Shown: positions 26,740 through 37,089, numbered from the stretch's first letter. The stretch is 64,000 nt of DNA from Sphingorhabdus profundilacus (GCF_009769755.1 NZ_SDWJ01000002.1:620001-684000); one strand, 5' to 3'. Notes: generated by a model from the sequence alone, not told the origin. Numbers and translations: made by a program.

Positions 26740-28151
26740 CAAGCTCCAAAAGCCTTCCATCGTCGTTGAAGATATTCCATGGCCTGGGCGCGGTTGCTTA
26801 TGGAATCAAAGATAACGGATTTTCCGTCTTCCTGCTGATTTTCTACAATCAGGTTATGGGGCTGGATGCGGGCCTTGTGGGTACCGTCATCATGGCCGCG
26901 CTGATTTTTGATGCATTGGCCGATCCGGTGATTGGCGAACTGAGTGACCGGACACAAAGCCGTTGGGGGCGAAGGTTGCCGTGGCTTTATTCAGCAGCCA
27001 TTCCGGTTGGCGTGGCTTGGATGTTATTATGGCATCCCCCCGCTTTGAGTGAAACCGGCTTGCTCCTTTGGTTATTTGCGACAGCCATTCTTGCCCGATT
27101 TCTGATTGCGATGTGCGAAATTCCATCAATCGCACTGGTTCCCGAAATCACCTCCGACTATGATGAGCGCACGGTGCTGATGCGCTATCGTCTGCTCTGT
27201 GCCTGGGGCGGGGGATTGTTCATTCTTATTCTGGCCTATGGCGTGTTTTTTACCGACGCAAAGGGCGTTGGCGATCCTGAAGGCTATGATGCATTTTCAT
27301 TATGCGGCGCGCTGATCATGACCGGATCAGTGCTTTTTTCGGCTTTGGCACAGCATCCTTATGTCGCCCGGCAATCGCCCGCCGCTCGCCCCGCGCACAG
27401 TTTACGGCAGGCATTGTTTGAAATGCGCGAAACATTATCCAACCGTGCATTCGTCATTCTGGCCTGTGCGGCATTATTTGGCCTGATCAACCAAGGCATG
27501 ACTTTCGCGCTCAGCAATTACCTGCTGAGCTATGTTTGGCAGTTGGAGCGTATGGAGTTTCTCTATTACGGACTGGTCCTGTTTTTAGGTGTCGTTCTTG
27601 CATTTTTCATCGTTCCTTCGGTTTCGCGAAAAATGGGCAAGAAAAATGGTGCAATACTGCTGGCCATTGTGACTTTATCGGCCAACACAGCGCTGTATTG
27701 CTGCTGGCTGTTCGACATGGTGCCAGGCGGTATGGCTAATCCGCAGCCTATATTCATGTTCGGTTTTACGATTTTTGCCAACAGTGCTGCCATTGGTATG
27801 ATGATCCTGACCAATTCCATGTTCGCCGATGTGGTCGAGGCATCCGAGGCCGAAACCGGCAGACGGTCAGAAGGGCTGTTTTTCGCAGGTTACTTCTTCA
27901 CGCAAAAATGCGCGGTCGGGATCGGAACTTTTATCGCCGGGATGATTTTGACATTTTCCGCCTTTCCAGAAAAGGCCGTGGCAGGCCAGATCGATATCGC
28001 AATACTCCATAACTTCGCATTATTTTATATGCTCGCGCTTCTGGTTATCGGGTTTATCGGCATATCCATCTTGCGGCACTTCCCAATTTCGCGCGAAAGT
28101 CACAATGAACGCTTGCGTGTCTTGAACACAGCAGCAGAGTCTGCCAGTTAA
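26736..28151 (+). CDS. GPH-type sugar/lipid symporter (MFS)
   Basis: The 471-residue membrane protein resembles the glycoside-pentoside-hexuronide:cation symporters (MelB-like). Supporting segments are AYGIKDNGFSVFLLIFYNQVMGL in helix 1, IFDALADPVIGELSDRTQSRWGRRLPWLY after helix 2 and FADVVEASEAETGRRSEGLFFAGY after helix 8, all GPH hallmarks. Twelve helices are expected. In catabolic clusters of sphingomonads such carriers often import non-sugar compounds, and here the neighbours are acyl-CoA and hydroxyacyl enzymes, so a fatty, lactone or terpenoid-like acid is likelier than a sugar. Substrate unproven. Confidence 0.85.
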   Translation: MTSSKSLPSSLKIFHGLGAVAYGIKDNGFSVFLLIFYNQVMGLDAGLVGTVIMAALIFDALADPVIGELSDRTQSRWGRRLPWLYSAAIPVGVAWMLLWHPPALSETGLLLWLFATAILARFLIAMCEIPSIALVPEITSDYDERTVLMRYRLLCAWGGGLFILILAYGVFFTDAKGVGDPEGYDAFSLCGALIMTGSVLFSALAQHPYVARQSPAARPAHSLRQALFEMRETLSNRAFVILACAALFGLINQGMTFALSNYLLSYVWQLERMEFLYYGLVLFLGVVLAFFIVPSVSRKMGKKNGAILLAIVTLSANTALYCCWLFDMVPGGMANPQPIFMFGFTIFANSAAIGMMILTNSMFADVVEASEAETGRRSEGLFFAGYFFTQKCAVGIGTFIAGMILTFSAFPEKAVAGQIDIAILHNFALFYMLALLVIGFIGISILRHFPISRESHNERLRVLNTAAESAS

Positions 28152-28186
28152 CCGGTCAATTAAAATTTAGCAGAGGATGATAGATT

Positions 28187-29470
28187 ATGGATTTCGATCT
28201 CACTGAAAAGCAAACCTATTGGCGGGACCGTATCCGCGAGCATAACGAGCGCTTCATCCGCCCACGCGTCGCCGATTATTATGCCGAGCAGGCAACGGGC
28301 GGTCGTTGGAAAGTCCTGCAGGTTGTGGAAGAGGAAAAGGCGCGCGCCAAGGCAGCAGGCCTTTGGAACCTGTTCATGCCCCCCGGATCGGGCCGTCCGC
28401 ATGTCGACGATAGCGTTCATTTTGAAGGCCCCGGCCTTACAAATATGGAATATGCCTTGTGCGCCGAAGAAATGGGCCGGATAGGCATGGCGTCCGAAGT
28501 TTACAACTGTTCTGCCCCGGACACCGGAAACATGGAGGTGTTCCTGCGTTACGGCAGCGCGGAGCAGAAGCAGAAATGGATGATCCCGTTGATGAACGGC
28601 GAAATCCGCTCGGCCTTTTTGATGACCGAGCCTGCAGTTGCGTCGTCGGATGCCACCAATATCGAAACCTCGATTCGCCGCGAAGGCGACGAATATGTGC
28701 TGAACGGTGTGAAATGGTGGTCCTCGGGTGCCGGAGACCCGCGCTGCAAAATCGCAATCGTGATGGGCAAGACTGATTTCGAAGCCAAACGGCACGCGCA
28801 ACAGTCGATGGTGTTGATGGAACTGGATGCCCCGGGCGTGAATATCCTGCGCCATCTGCCCGTGTTCGGATATGACGATGCACCGCATGGCCATATGGAA
28901 ATCGAACTGAAGGATGTCCGCATTCCTGCTTCCAATATGCTGCTTGGCGAAGGCCGTGGTTTCGAGATCGCGCAGGGCCGCCTCGGGCCGGGCCGTATCC
29001 ACCATTGTATGCGTACCATTGGCACCGCCGAAGAAGCACTCGAAAAAATGTGCAAGCGTCTGCAAAGCCGCGTCGCGTTCGGCAAGACCATTGCCGAACA
29101 CAGCCTATGGGAAGAACGCATCGCACGCGCGCGTATCGACATCGAAATGACCCGCCTGCTGTGCCTGAAGGCCGCCGATATGATGGACAAGGTCGGCAAT
29201 AAAGCAGCCGCAGCCGAGATAGCGATGATAAAGGTTCAGGCGCCCAATATGGCGTTGAAAATCATCGATGATGCCATTCAGGCGCATGGCGGTGGCGGCG
29301 TTTCCAACGACTATGGCCTTGCTTATGCCTATGCCGGACAGCGAACCTTGCGGCTGGCCGATGGTCCAGATGAAGTACATGCAAGAGCCATTGCACGTAT
29401 GGAACTGGGTAAACATGGCGGACGTGGCAAAGATGGCATGTCGAGCGGCGACATCGGGGTTTCCCGGTGA
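28187..29470 (+). CDS. ACAD10/11-type acyl-CoA dehydrogenase
   Basis: The 427-residue protein resembles the dehydrogenase half of animal ACAD10/ACAD11. It starts [19 protein letters not shown] and carries [39 protein letters not shown] and the [14 protein letters not shown] segment. At the active site it reads [19 protein letters not shown], with Asp instead of the usual Glu, exactly as in ACAD11-type enzymes. In that family a kinase first phosphorylates a 4-hydroxyacyl-CoA, and the dehydrogenase domain then removes phosphate. The matching kinase gene lies two genes downstream. AGAGG precedes the ATG; the stop overlaps the next GTG. Confidence 0.92.
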   Translation: MDFDLTEKQTYWRDRIREHNERFIRPRVADYYAEQATGGRWKVLQVVEEEKARAKAAGLWNLFMPPGSGRPHVDDSVHFEGPGLTNMEYALCAEEMGRIGMASEVYNCSAPDTGNMEVFLRYGSAEQKQKWMIPLMNGEIRSAFLMTEPAVASSDATNIETSIRREGDEYVLNGVKWWSSGAGDPRCKIAIVMGKTDFEAKRHAQQSMVLMELDAPGVNILRHLPVFGYDDAPHGHMEIELKDVRIPASNMLLGEGRGFEIAQGRLGPGRIHHCMRTIGTAEEALEKMCKRLQSRVAFGKTIAEHSLWEERIARARIDIEMTRLLCLKAADMMDKVGNKAAAAEIAMIKVQAPNMALKIIDDAIQAHGGGGVSNDYGLAYAYAGQRTLRLADGPDEVHARAIARMELGKHGGRGKDGMSSGDIGVSR

Positions 29471-30555
29471 AAGCAGCCGTTCTGATCGAAGCGGGTAAAC
29501 CGCTTCAAATTGAGCAGGTCAATATATCAAGCCCCGGGCCGCATGAGGTGCTGATCCGCACCGCGGCCTGCGGGCTTTGCCACAGCGACCTGCACTTTAT
29601 CGAAGGCACCTATCCACACCCCTTGCCCGCCATCCCCGGGCATGAGGCGGCGGGTATTGTCGAGGCGGTGGGCAGCGAAGTTCGCACTGTTAAAGTCGGC
29701 GATGCCGTCGTCACCTGCCTTTCCGCCTTTTGCGGCCATTGCGAATATTGCGTAACCGGGCGGATGTCGTTGTGCCTGGGCGGCGACACCCGTCGCAAAG
29801 CAGGGGATGCCCCGCGTCTCACACGGCCTGATGGGAGCATCATGAACCAGATGCTCAATCTGTCTGCCTATGCCGAAATGATGCTGGTCCACGAACATGC
29901 CTGTGTTGCAATCAACCCCGAAATGCCTCTGGACAAGGCATCGGTCATTGGCTGCGCTGTGACCACAGGTGCCGGAACAATTTTCAACGCCTGCAAAGTG
30001 ACACCCGGCGAAACTGTCGCGGTTATCGGTTGTGGAGGTGTTGGCCTTGCTACCATCAATGCAGCGAAAATTGCAGGCGCAGGCCGAATTATCGCGGCAG
30101 ACCCTATTCCAGAAAAGCGCGCCCTGGCCCTGAAACTTGGTGCAACCGATGTTGTCGATGCCATGGCCGACAATGCAGCGGCACAGATTCAGGAGCTGAC
30201 CAAAGGCGGTGTCGATCACGCCATTGAGGCAGTCGGCAGACCTGCGTCGGGCGAATTGGCCGTTAAATCGCTAAAACGCGGTGGCACCGCCACCATTCTT
30301 GGCATGATGCCGCTATCTCATCATGTTGGTCTGTCCGCGATGGACCTTTTGTCCGGCAAGAAGCTGCAAGGTGCCATCATGGGTGGCAACCGTTTTCCTG
30401 TCGATATTCCGCGCCTCGTCGATTTCTATATGCGCGGGTTGCTTGATCTCGACAGCATCGTTTCCGAAACGATTCCACTGGAACGCATAAATGAAGGCTT
30501 TGACAAAATGAAACGCGGCGACGCGGCGCGTTCGGTCATCGTATTTGACCAATGA
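29467..30555 (+). CDS. Zinc-dependent alcohol dehydrogenase
   Basis: A medium-chain dehydrogenase of 362 residues. The catalytic zinc site is marked by [10 protein letters not shown] and [10 protein letters not shown]; the structural zinc site by [15 protein letters not shown] (four cysteines). The nucleotide-binding motif is [15 protein letters not shown], followed by an acidic AADP, favouring NAD+. The insert before the Rossmann domain resembles class III or long-chain acyl alcohol dehydrogenases. It starts with GTG overlapping the previous TGA and ends overlapping the kinase start, so translation is coupled. Probable role: oxidising an alcohol intermediate of the imported substrate. Confidence 0.9.
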   Translation: MKAAVLIEAGKPLQIEQVNISSPGPHEVLIRTAACGLCHSDLHFIEGTYPHPLPAIPGHEAAGIVEAVGSEVRTVKVGDAVVTCLSAFCGHCEYCVTGRMSLCLGGDTRRKAGDAPRLTRPDGSIMNQMLNLSAYAEMMLVHEHACVAINPEMPLDKASVIGCAVTTGAGTIFNACKVTPGETVAVIGCGGVGLATINAAKIAGAGRIIAADPIPEKRALALKLGATDVVDAMADNAAAQIQELTKGGVDHAIEAVGRPASGELAVKSLKRGGTATILGMMPLSHHVGLSAMDLLSGKKLQGAIMGGNRFPVDIPRLVDFYMRGLLDLDSIVSETIPLERINEGFDKMKRGDAARSVIVFDQ

Positions 30556-31631
30556 CTGAACTTACCCCCATTGACGCACAGACCGCATTTTCCGGCACCG
30601 TAGCCCCGACCGGCGCGGATAGGTTGGACGAGGTTAAACTTGCCGAATGGATGTCGGCCAATGTTGCCGGTTTTGAAGGACCGGTGGAAGCATTGAAATT
30701 TGCCGGCGGTCAGTCAAATCCGACTTACAGGCTGAATGCCACAAGCGGCTCTTATGTGCTCCGGCGTAAGCCCTTGGGCGTTTTGTTACCCAGCGCGCAT
30801 GCGGTGGACCGGGAATTTAAGGTCATTGCCGGATTGCATCCAACGGGATTTCCGGTGGCAAAGCCTTATGGCTTGTGCACCGATGAAAGCGTGATCGGTA
30901 CCATGTTCTACATCATGGATATGGTCGAAGGCCGCACCATCTGGGACGGCGCGATGCCCGGGTCGAACCCTGCCGAACGCAAGGCAACTTACGAGGCTAT
31001 GATCGACACGTTGGCGGGGTTGCATAATGTCGACGTCGAGGCCGCAGGCTTGTCCGATTTCGGCAAGCCCGGCAATTATTTTGGCCGACAGGTCGAACGC
31101 TGGACGAAACAATATCGCCTCGCCGAAACCGAAGTGATGCCGGAAATGGAGCGATTGATCGAATGGCTGCCCAAGACCCTGCCTGAACAGACGCGAACCA
31201 GCGTCGTGCATGGCGACTATCGTATCGACAATATGATTTTCGACGCCAAGGAACCTGTCGTCCGGGCTGTGCTCGATTGGGAATTGTCGACTTTGGGCGA
31301 CCCCCTTGCCGACTTCACCTATGTCGCCATGGCATGGGTCACGCAGAACGAAGGGCGGTCGGGTGTTATGGATCTGGATCGCACCGCGCTCGGCATTCCG
31401 GAACTCGACGCGATGGTCGAACGCTATTGCGCCGCCACGGGCCGCGATGGTGTGCCCGATATGAACTGGTATTTCGCCTATAATTTCTTCCGGCTTGCCG
31501 GGATTATCCAAGGCATCAAAAAGCGGGTAATCGACGGCACCGCCAGCTCGTCCCACGCACAGACGATGGCAGAACGTGTGTTCCCGCTGGCAGAATCTGC
31601 GTGGAGGTTTGCGGAGAAAGCCGGCGCTTAG
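30552..31631 (+). CDS. APH-fold kinase, ACAD10/11 kinase-domain type
   Basis: The 359-residue protein is an aminoglycoside-phosphotransferase-fold kinase. The nucleotide loop reads FAGGQSNPTYRL, followed by VLRRKPLG with the conserved Lys. The catalytic loop is VVHGDYRIDNMIF (HGDxxxxN) and the metal-binding Asp lies in VLDWELSTLGDP. These are the versions found in the N-terminal kinase domain of ACAD10/11 and in LvaA of the Pseudomonas levulinate pathway, which phosphorylate 4-hydroxyacyl-CoA. Antibiotic modification is therefore unlikely. The TAG stop sits in a TAGGGTCAGGACCTAG motif. Confidence 0.9.
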   Translation: MTELTPIDAQTAFSGTVAPTGADRLDEVKLAEWMSANVAGFEGPVEALKFAGGQSNPTYRLNATSGSYVLRRKPLGVLLPSAHAVDREFKVIAGLHPTGFPVAKPYGLCTDESVIGTMFYIMDMVEGRTIWDGAMPGSNPAERKATYEAMIDTLAGLHNVDVEAAGLSDFGKPGNYFGRQVERWTKQYRLAETEVMPEMERLIEWLPKTLPEQTRTSVVHGDYRIDNMIFDAKEPVVRAVLDWELSTLGDPLADFTYVAMAWVTQNEGRSGVMDLDRTALGIPELDAMVERYCAATGRDGVPDMNWYFAYNFFRLAGIIQGIKKRVIDGTASSSHAQTMAERVFPLAESAWRFAEKAGA

Positions 31632-31644
31632 GGTCAGGACCTAG
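31628..31644. repeat. TTAGGGTCAGGACCTAG motif
   Basis: This motif begins at the kinase gene's stop codon and matches the terminal sequence (GGGTCAGGACC) of the large repeats at 41841 and 57520. It stands alone here without any inverted partner nearby. Confidence 0.65.
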
Positions 31645-31668
31645 TTTTGCGAAGTAAAGGAGAAGAAG

Positions 31669-32451
31669 ATGTCGCTATTCGACATGACCGGCCAAGTGGC
31701 CGTCATCACCGGTTCATCACGCGGGATCGGAAAGGCGATTGCATGGGAAATGGCCGAACAGGGCGCCAAGGTCGTTATTTCCAGCCGCAAGCTCGATATC
31801 TGCGAAGAAGTTGCGGCCGATATCAACGGCAAATATGGCGAAGGCACCGCCATTGCTATCGCCGCCAATATTTCGTCGAAGGAAAGCCTCCAAAATCTGG
31901 TTGATGAAACGCGCAAAGCTTTTGGCAAAATCACGGCCCTAGTCTGCAATGCGGCATCAAATCCTTATTATGGCCCGATGGCCGACATTCCGGACGAAGC
32001 GTTCCATAAAATTCTGACCAATAATATCGTCGCCAACAACTGGCTGATTTCCATGGTCGTACCGGAAATGGTGGAGCGCGGGGAAGGTTCCGTGACGATT
32101 ATTTCGTCTATCGGCGGCCTGAAAGGCTCTTCGGTGATCGGTGCCTATTGCATTTCCAAGGCGGCCGATATGCAGCTCGCCCGTAATCTGGCAGACGAAT
32201 ATGGCCCCAAGGGCGTGCGGGTGAACTGCATAGCGCCGGGGCTGATCAAGACCGATTTTGCCAAGGCATTGTGGGACGATCCGGCAACGCTGAAACGGTC
32301 CACGGCGACCGCGTCGCTCAAACGAATTGGCGAACCGCATGAAATTGCAGGCGCGGCGGTTTTTCTGGCATCGCCAGCAGGGGCGTTTATGACGGGTCAG
32401 ACAATGGTGATCGACGGTGGCGTCACCAGCAGTGGTGGAGGAGTAGGCTAA
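31669..32451 (+). CDS. SDR family oxidoreductase
   Basis: A 260-residue SDR with TGSSRGIG at residues 14-21, CNAAS in place of the usual NNAG, and catalytic YCISK near 159-163 preceded by SSIGG. GGAG lies seven bases before the ATG. The stop overlaps the ATG of the next SDR (TAATG). The sequence resembles reductases that act with acyl-CoA dehydrogenases in beta-oxidation-like routes. It could be a 3-hydroxyacyl-CoA dehydrogenase working after the phosphate-elimination step. Confidence 0.9.
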   Translation: MSLFDMTGQVAVITGSSRGIGKAIAWEMAEQGAKVVISSRKLDICEEVAADINGKYGEGTAIAIAANISSKESLQNLVDETRKAFGKITALVCNAASNPYYGPMADIPDEAFHKILTNNIVANNWLISMVVPEMVERGEGSVTIISSIGGLKGSSVIGAYCISKAADMQLARNLADEYGPKGVRVNCIAPGLIKTDFAKALWDDPATLKRSTATASLKRIGEPHEIAGAAVFLASPAGAFMTGQTMVIDGGVTSSGGGVG

Positions 32452-33245
32452 TGGGTGCTTTGGACGGCAAAATTGCCATCATAACTGGCGCAGGATCAGG
32501 TATTGGCCGCGCATCGGCTCTACGTTTTGCTGCTGAAGGCGCCAAAGTCGTTTTGGGCGATATGGCTGCATCGGTGGATGACACTGCTGAAATGATCGGC
32601 GCAGCGGCAACCGCTGTGCAAATGGACGCAGGCGATGAAGCCGATGTCTCCGCCCTAGTCGCCAAGGCAATCGAATTGCATGGACATCTTGATATCGCCT
32701 TTGCCAATGCCGGAATCTCCGGCGGTATGGAGGGTATCTTCGATAACACGGTCGAGAATTTCACCAGCGTTTTGCGGGTGAACCTTATCGGTCCCTGGCT
32801 GATGGTCAAGCATGCAGGCAAAGCTATGGTTGACGCCGGACATGGCGGTTCGATCATCCTGACCGCCAGCGTCGCCGGTATCCGTTCCGGTGCGGGCGGA
32901 CCACCTTATTCAGCTTCCAAGGCAGGTGTTATCAATCTGGCCAAGGTTTCGGCGCAGCAATTATCAGGCACCAACGTCCGCTGCAACGCAATCTGCCCAG
33001 GTCTCACTGAAACCGGCATGACCAAACCGACATTTGATTATGCGAAGGAAAAGGGCGTCACCGACAAAATCGGTCGTCTCAACCCCCTGCGCCGGGGCGC
33101 GCAACCCGAGGAGCTTGCCAATGTAGCACTGTTCCTTGCCAGCGATCAGGCAAGCTATGTCAACGGACAGGCTATTGCGGTTGACGGCGGCCTTTCAAGC
33201 TCCCATCCGGTAACCCGGCAATTGACAGGACAAACAGCAGTATGA
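32451..33245 (+). CDS. SDR family oxidoreductase
   Basis: A second SDR of 264 residues, different from its neighbour, with TGAGSGIG at residues 12-19, ANAG near 87 and YSASKAGV as the active-site segment. The acidic residue after the second strand (GDMAAS) favours NAD(H). It is translationally coupled to the genes on both sides. Two tandem SDRs suggest two successive oxidation steps or two stereochemistries in the pathway. Confidence 0.9.
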   Translation: MGALDGKIAIITGAGSGIGRASALRFAAEGAKVVLGDMAASVDDTAEMIGAAATAVQMDAGDEADVSALVAKAIELHGHLDIAFANAGISGGMEGIFDNTVENFTSVLRVNLIGPWLMVKHAGKAMVDAGHGGSIILTASVAGIRSGAGGPPYSASKAGVINLAKVSAQQLSGTNVRCNAICPGLTETGMTKPTFDYAKEKGVTDKIGRLNPLRRGAQPEELANVALFLASDQASYVNGQAIAVDGGLSSSHPVTRQLTGQTAV

Positions 33246-34432
33246 GCGCGGACGAACTCGGATTTCTGCCGGACCGGCTGGCCCGTATACCGGAATTTGT
33301 GCAAGCAAATTATCTCGACAACGGGAAACTGCCTTTTGCGTCGCTGCTGGTCGGTCGCGGCGATGATATTGCGCTCAACTGGAATTCAGGCGTCGCCGAT
33401 GACGCCATATTCCGCATTGCGTCGATGACCAAACCGGTCACTTCAGTGGCGTTTATGCAGTTGGTCGAACAGGGCAAGGTGGCTCTCACCGATCCAGTGG
33501 CCAAATATATACCGGAATTTGCCAAGCTCGGCGTCTTTGTAGCCGGCGGTGGCAATGTGCCGTTCGTGTCACGCCCGCCCGCATCGCCCATGCGGATCGT
33601 GGATATCCTGCGCCACACAGCTGGATTCACCTACAGCTTTCAGGAACGCAGCAATATTGACGCGGCCCATCGCAAGACGGACCTCGAAAGCTGGACCCGC
33701 AATACATCGCAAAGCTTTATCGACACACTGGCCCAAATACCTTTGGAGTTCGACCCGGGAACCGAGTGGAACTATTCGGTTGCGACCGATATTCTCGGGA
33801 TATTGGTCGAACGGATTAGCGGCCACACGCTGGCGGAGTATTTCCAGCACCAGATTTTTCAGCCACTAGGAATGAATGATACGTTCTTCACAGTGCCTGC
33901 GGACAAGGCTGGACGCTTGCCGGAAGCCTATGTTTTCGACGCAGAGACGAAGTTAAAGCTATCCGACAAAGCGGGCAGCGACAGTCTTTGGGCCAAAGGC
34001 TGGTCATTCAATTCCGGCGGCGGTGGCTTGGCTTCGACGGTTGCGGACTATCACCGTTTTTGCCGCATGCTCTTAAATGGCGGCGCACTGGACGGTGTCC
34101 AAATCATCAGCCCCAAAACATTGGAATTGATGACCGCCAATCACCTTCCCGGCGGCAGGGATTTGACCCAGATGTCAAAGTCGCTGTTCAGCGAAGCAGA
34201 CATGGCGGGCATCGGCTTTGGCCTTGGCTTTGCCACAACCATCGACAATGCGGCAACATTGGTTCCCTGCTCGAACGGTGACTTTTATTGGGGCGGAATG
34301 TATTCCACCGCCTTCTTCGTGGACCCGGTTGAAGATATCATCATGATCTTCATGACTCAACTGATGCCGTCCACCACTTACCCGGTACGGCGCGAAATCA
34401 AAACGATGATCTATTCGGCCCTTGCCGCCTGA
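33242..34432 (+). CDS. Serine hydrolase, class C beta-lactamase fold
   Basis: The 396-residue protein has the SxxK nucleophile motif in [13 protein letters not shown] near residue 62 and a [11 protein letters not shown] segment near 178 with Tyr in the YxN position (here YSV). This is the EstB/beta-lactamase-like esterase group, which commonly hydrolyses esters rather than beta-lactams. No signal peptide is visible, so it acts in the cytoplasm. As the last gene of the catabolic operon it could open a lactone or ester to feed the pathway. Its 3' end overlaps the convergent glycosyltransferase-like gene by 22 bases. Confidence 0.87.
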   Translation: MSADELGFLPDRLARIPEFVQANYLDNGKLPFASLLVGRGDDIALNWNSGVADDAIFRIASMTKPVTSVAFMQLVEQGKVALTDPVAKYIPEFAKLGVFVAGGGNVPFVSRPPASPMRIVDILRHTAGFTYSFQERSNIDAAHRKTDLESWTRNTSQSFIDTLAQIPLEFDPGTEWNYSVATDILGILVERISGHTLAEYFQHQIFQPLGMNDTFFTVPADKAGRLPEAYVFDAETKLKLSDKAGSDSLWAKGWSFNSGGGGLASTVADYHRFCRMLLNGGALDGVQIISPKTLELMTANHLPGGRDLTQMSKSLFSEADMAGIGFGLGFATTIDNAATLVPCSNGDFYWGGMYSTAFFVDPVEDIIMIFMTQLMPSTTYPVRREIKTMIYSALAA

Positions 34433-35349
34433 AGCATTGCGATAGCCCGCCGGGTCGATGCGACGTAACTGCCGCGGTCATATCGGTAGGTACCGATATA
34501 GTGGATGAAGGCCGGGTCCGGCGGCAAGTCCTCTTCCCAATGGTTGGTATAGCGGTCATAGGGTAGCTGGATCGGATCCGGATCGTTGGCGATCACAAAG
34601 TTGGACGCGGCTTGCTCGCTGCCCCATTCGCTAAAGCGGGGACCCACGGCGCGGCCAGCATCCTGGGCAAAGCGCTCAGCCATGGCACGACCGTCGGCTG
34701 ATCGCGCAAATCCGGCAAAGCCCGCGCAGCCGCGAATGTATTTTAGGCCGGCGGCACCCCGCACATCACGCAAGGACGCTTCAATAACAGATTGGATATG
34801 CGGATAGATCGGGCCATCGGGATAGATCGTGTCGACCATCTTCGGGATGGTCATGAAACCATGTTGAACGTCCTCCAACCCGCCGCCAAGGGTGAAGCTG
34901 CGGTTCGCATCGATGGCTGCCACAATTTCGGGCACCGGGCCCAGCGTGACGGTATCGGAGTCCAGCTGGATAACATAATTGCCACGCCGCAAATCCAATA
35001 TGGCCAACAGCCGTTCCCAGCAATTGCCTTTGGGGCAAGGGGCGGTGGAGATATCGGCAATGGTCAATATCGGTGGATTGCCACAATGGTAAGCCAGATG
35101 CGCCTTGTCAGCCGTTGTTAGTGTGCCGTCATCTAGAAGCATGATCCGGCCCCTCTGCAATTGAGCATGGATCGATTTGACCGCAACCAGATAGGGTAAC
35201 AAGACGGCCGTGCCGATCATCGAAAACAGAATGACACCGTCGTCGAGCGGCTCAATGGGCGGGGTATCCAATATCGATTGCACCGCACGGCCATGTTGCC
35301 ACGCACCGATTCTGCGGCCAAATGCCGACCAATATGTTGCGACGGTCAT
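34411..35349 (-). CDS. Glycosyltransferase-like protein with DxD motif
   Basis: I do not recognise a named family for this 312-residue protein. It contains NYVIQLDSDTVTLGPVPEI near residue 125-143, where LDSDT is a DxD-type metal and nucleotide-sugar motif, with the preceding segment reading like a GT-A fold. It lacks a signal peptide, though residues 43-57 are hydrophobic. It lies ten bases after the EamA transporter gene on the same strand. Transfer of a sugar is inference; the acceptor is unknown. Confidence 0.6.
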   Translation of the reverse strand: MTVATYWSAFGRRIGAWQHGRAVQSILDTPPIEPLDDGVILFSMIGTAVLLPYLVAVKSIHAQLQRGRIMLLDDGTLTTADKAHLAYHCGNPPILTIADISTAPCPKGNCWERLLAILDLRRGNYVIQLDSDTVTLGPVPEIVAAIDANRSFTLGGGLEDVQHGFMTIPKMVDTIYPDGPIYPHIQSVIEASLRDVRGAAGLKYIRGCAGFAGFARSADGRAMAERFAQDAGRAVGPRFSEWGSEQAASNFVIANDPDPIQLPYDRYTNHWEEDLPPDPAFIHYIGTYRYDRGSYVASTRRAIAMLQAARAE

Positions 35350-35359
35350 GTCACTTTAT

Positions 35360-36262
35360 TTAAACCGAAGCGATTTCGACTTGATTAACAGGGGACGGTT
35401 TTGCCCGAGCGGCGATCAGGCTACCGCATACAATAAACGCCGTGCCGAACAAGACCGGCCATGTCACTGGCTCGGCAAAAAACAACCAGCCGAACAAGGC
35501 CGCCCAGACGAAAGCAGTATATTCCACCGGTATCAGAATCTGCGCTTCGGCCCGTGCATAGGCCCAACTTAAAAGCAAAAGCGAAATCGTTGCCAGAGCC
35601 GCGGCGCCTGCAAGCATTGGCGCTTTGTCCGCTGGCATCGGTTCTAAAAACCATGGAGCGGCAAAACTCAATGTTACTGCGACAAACAGGTTCTGAAAAA
35701 AAGCAATCTCTATTGGTCCTGCCAATTGCGCCTGTTGGCGCGCAAGTATTAGATTATAGGCAAAGATGACAGCTGAGAACAAGACGGCGGCTGCACCCCA
35801 AAGATGGCCCATCGTATAGTGCCCGCTCAACCGGCCCACCAAGATAATGGCGACGCCAACCAACCCGGCTAGCGACGCCCAGATGGCCGCGCGCCCGATT
35901 TTTTCGCCCAGCAGAACTGCAGCAAGATATAGTGCCACAACCGGCGCGATAAAACTAAGCCCGATGGCTTCGGCTAATGGTAATTTGGTGAGCGACCAGA
36001 AAAAGCTGACCGCCATGACGGACACCACCATGCTGCGCCACAGATGCAGCTTCAGCACTGCTTTATCCGGCCATTTCTGACGCATTGCGACAAATAGGAT
36101 ACCCATGAACAGCGCGCCCAGACTGTTGCGCCACATCACCGCATTGAAAGAGCCGAGCGCCAAGGCCAGATCTTTCATCGCAGCATCCATCAGGGAGAAT
36201 GTCCCTATGCCAGCACAAGCTACCAAAAATGGTATGAAAGGACGAGGGTGCAAACCGGACAT
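35360..36262 (-). CDS. EamA/DMT family transporter
   Basis: The 300-residue protein has ten membrane helices arranged as two EamA repeats. Typical segments are GIGTFSLMDAAMKDLAL in helix 1, WRNSLGALFMGI, and the helix-4/5 region ALTKLPLAEAIGLSFIAPVVALYLAAVLLGEK-type (seen here as TKLPLAEAIGLSFIAP). The second repeat ends with VEYTAFVWAALFGWLFFAEP. Such carriers export metabolites or amino acids; the substrate is not predictable. Gene order suggests co-transcription with the downstream glycosyltransferase-like gene. Confidence 0.88.
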   Translation of the reverse strand: MSGLHPRPFIPFLVACAGIGTFSLMDAAMKDLALALGSFNAVMWRNSLGALFMGILFVAMRQKWPDKAVLKLHLWRSMVVSVMAVSFFWSLTKLPLAEAIGLSFIAPVVALYLAAVLLGEKIGRAAIWASLAGLVGVAIILVGRLSGHYTMGHLWGAAAVLFSAVIFAYNLILARQQAQLAGPIEIAFFQNLFVAVTLSFAAPWFLEPMPADKAPMLAGAAALATISLLLLSWAYARAEAQILIPVEYTAFVWAALFGWLFFAEPVTWPVLFGTAFIVCGSLIAARAKPSPVNQVEIASV

Positions 36263-36346
36263 AGAGTCGCATTGGGACAGAATGAAAGAAAGCTCAAGAC
36301 GCTACCAGACCGGCGGGTGAATAACCAACACACTCAATGGATGCGG

Positions 36347-37048
36347 TTATGCAGCTTCGGCGAGGTGTTTCAGCGCACTTCGGTCATTGATAACCACGCG
36401 ACGGCGATCTGGCAATGTGATGACCCCGCTCGCTTTAATGCGGGTTAGTTGCCGGCTTACAGTCTCGATGGTCAGCCCCAAAATATCTGCCATCTGCTGG
36501 CGATCCATCGGCAATTCAAACTCATCCAGATTTAACACAGGTCCCGAACATCCGTCGGCGCTTAACCGTTCGGATATGCGGATAAGCAGGGTTGCAATCC
36601 GCTCTTCGGCGGTCTTCTTGCCAAGCAACATCATCCATTGGCGCGCTTCGTCCAGTTCGATCAGGGTGCGTTGCAAAAGTTTATGCTGCAAGTCCGGGTG
36701 TTCTCGTGCGAACTGGTCAAAAGCCGAACGCTGGAAAACGCACACTTCAGCATCGCTTAAAGCGGTCACGCTATAGGGGCTTTCTTTCCCGAAAGGTCGT
36801 CCGATAAAGTCGGATTGAAATACGACGCCGACAATCTGTTCGCGACCATCGGCGGTAGACACGCTTAATTTCAAAACACCAGAAATGACGTTGGCAACGA
36901 CCAGCGCATCATCGCCTTCCCAAACGAGAGTTTGCCCACGGCGCACCGATTGCTTTCTGCCTTTTTGTCCCAGCATAGCCAGCTCGTCAGGTTTTAACCC
37001 CGAACAAATGGCCCTGTTGCGGACAACACATTGCGTACAATCGCTCAT
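36347..37048 (-). CDS. fnr: Fnr-type oxygen-sensing regulator
   Basis: From the ATG at 37048 the protein is 233 residues. N-terminal cysteines at 4, 7 and 15, with a fourth at 103, match the ligands of the [4Fe-4S] cluster in Fnr. A cyclic-nucleotide-type beta-roll follows, then a helix-turn-helix QQMADILGLTIETVSRQLTRI whose ETVSR is the ExxSR recognition motif for TTGAY-N4-RTCAA. Sites of this form precede ccoN (49513) and lie between ompW and hemN (58561). The frame upstream of 37048 is not part of the gene. It should activate low-oxygen genes. It lies just downstream of cysQ. Confidence 0.92.
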   Translation of the reverse strand: MSDCTQCVVRNRAICSGLKPDELAMLGQKGRKQSVRRGQTLVWEGDDALVVANVISGVLKLSVSTADGREQIVGVVFQSDFIGRPFGKESPYSVTALSDAEVCVFQRSAFDQFAREHPDLQHKLLQRTLIELDEARQWMMLLGKKTAEERIATLLIRISERLSADGCSGPVLNLDEFELPMDRQQMADILGLTIETVSRQLTRIKASGVITLPDRRRVVINDRSALKHLAEAA

Positions 37049-37089
37049 TCCTTGCGGGTAGCAACTTTCCCGATCTGTGACAAACCGAA

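Noticed and set aside
28160-29101. 313-residue minus-strand open frame
   Set aside because: Antisense to the ACAD11-type gene and rich in His and Arg, typical of a shadow frame.
30552-31631. Aminoglycoside resistance gene
   Set aside because: The fold is APH, but the loop sequences and operon match the ACAD10/11 kinase group rather than drug-modifying enzymes.
33242-34432. Beta-lactam resistance gene
   Set aside because: No signal peptide and YSV in place of YxN; fits the esterase-like branch in a catabolic operon.
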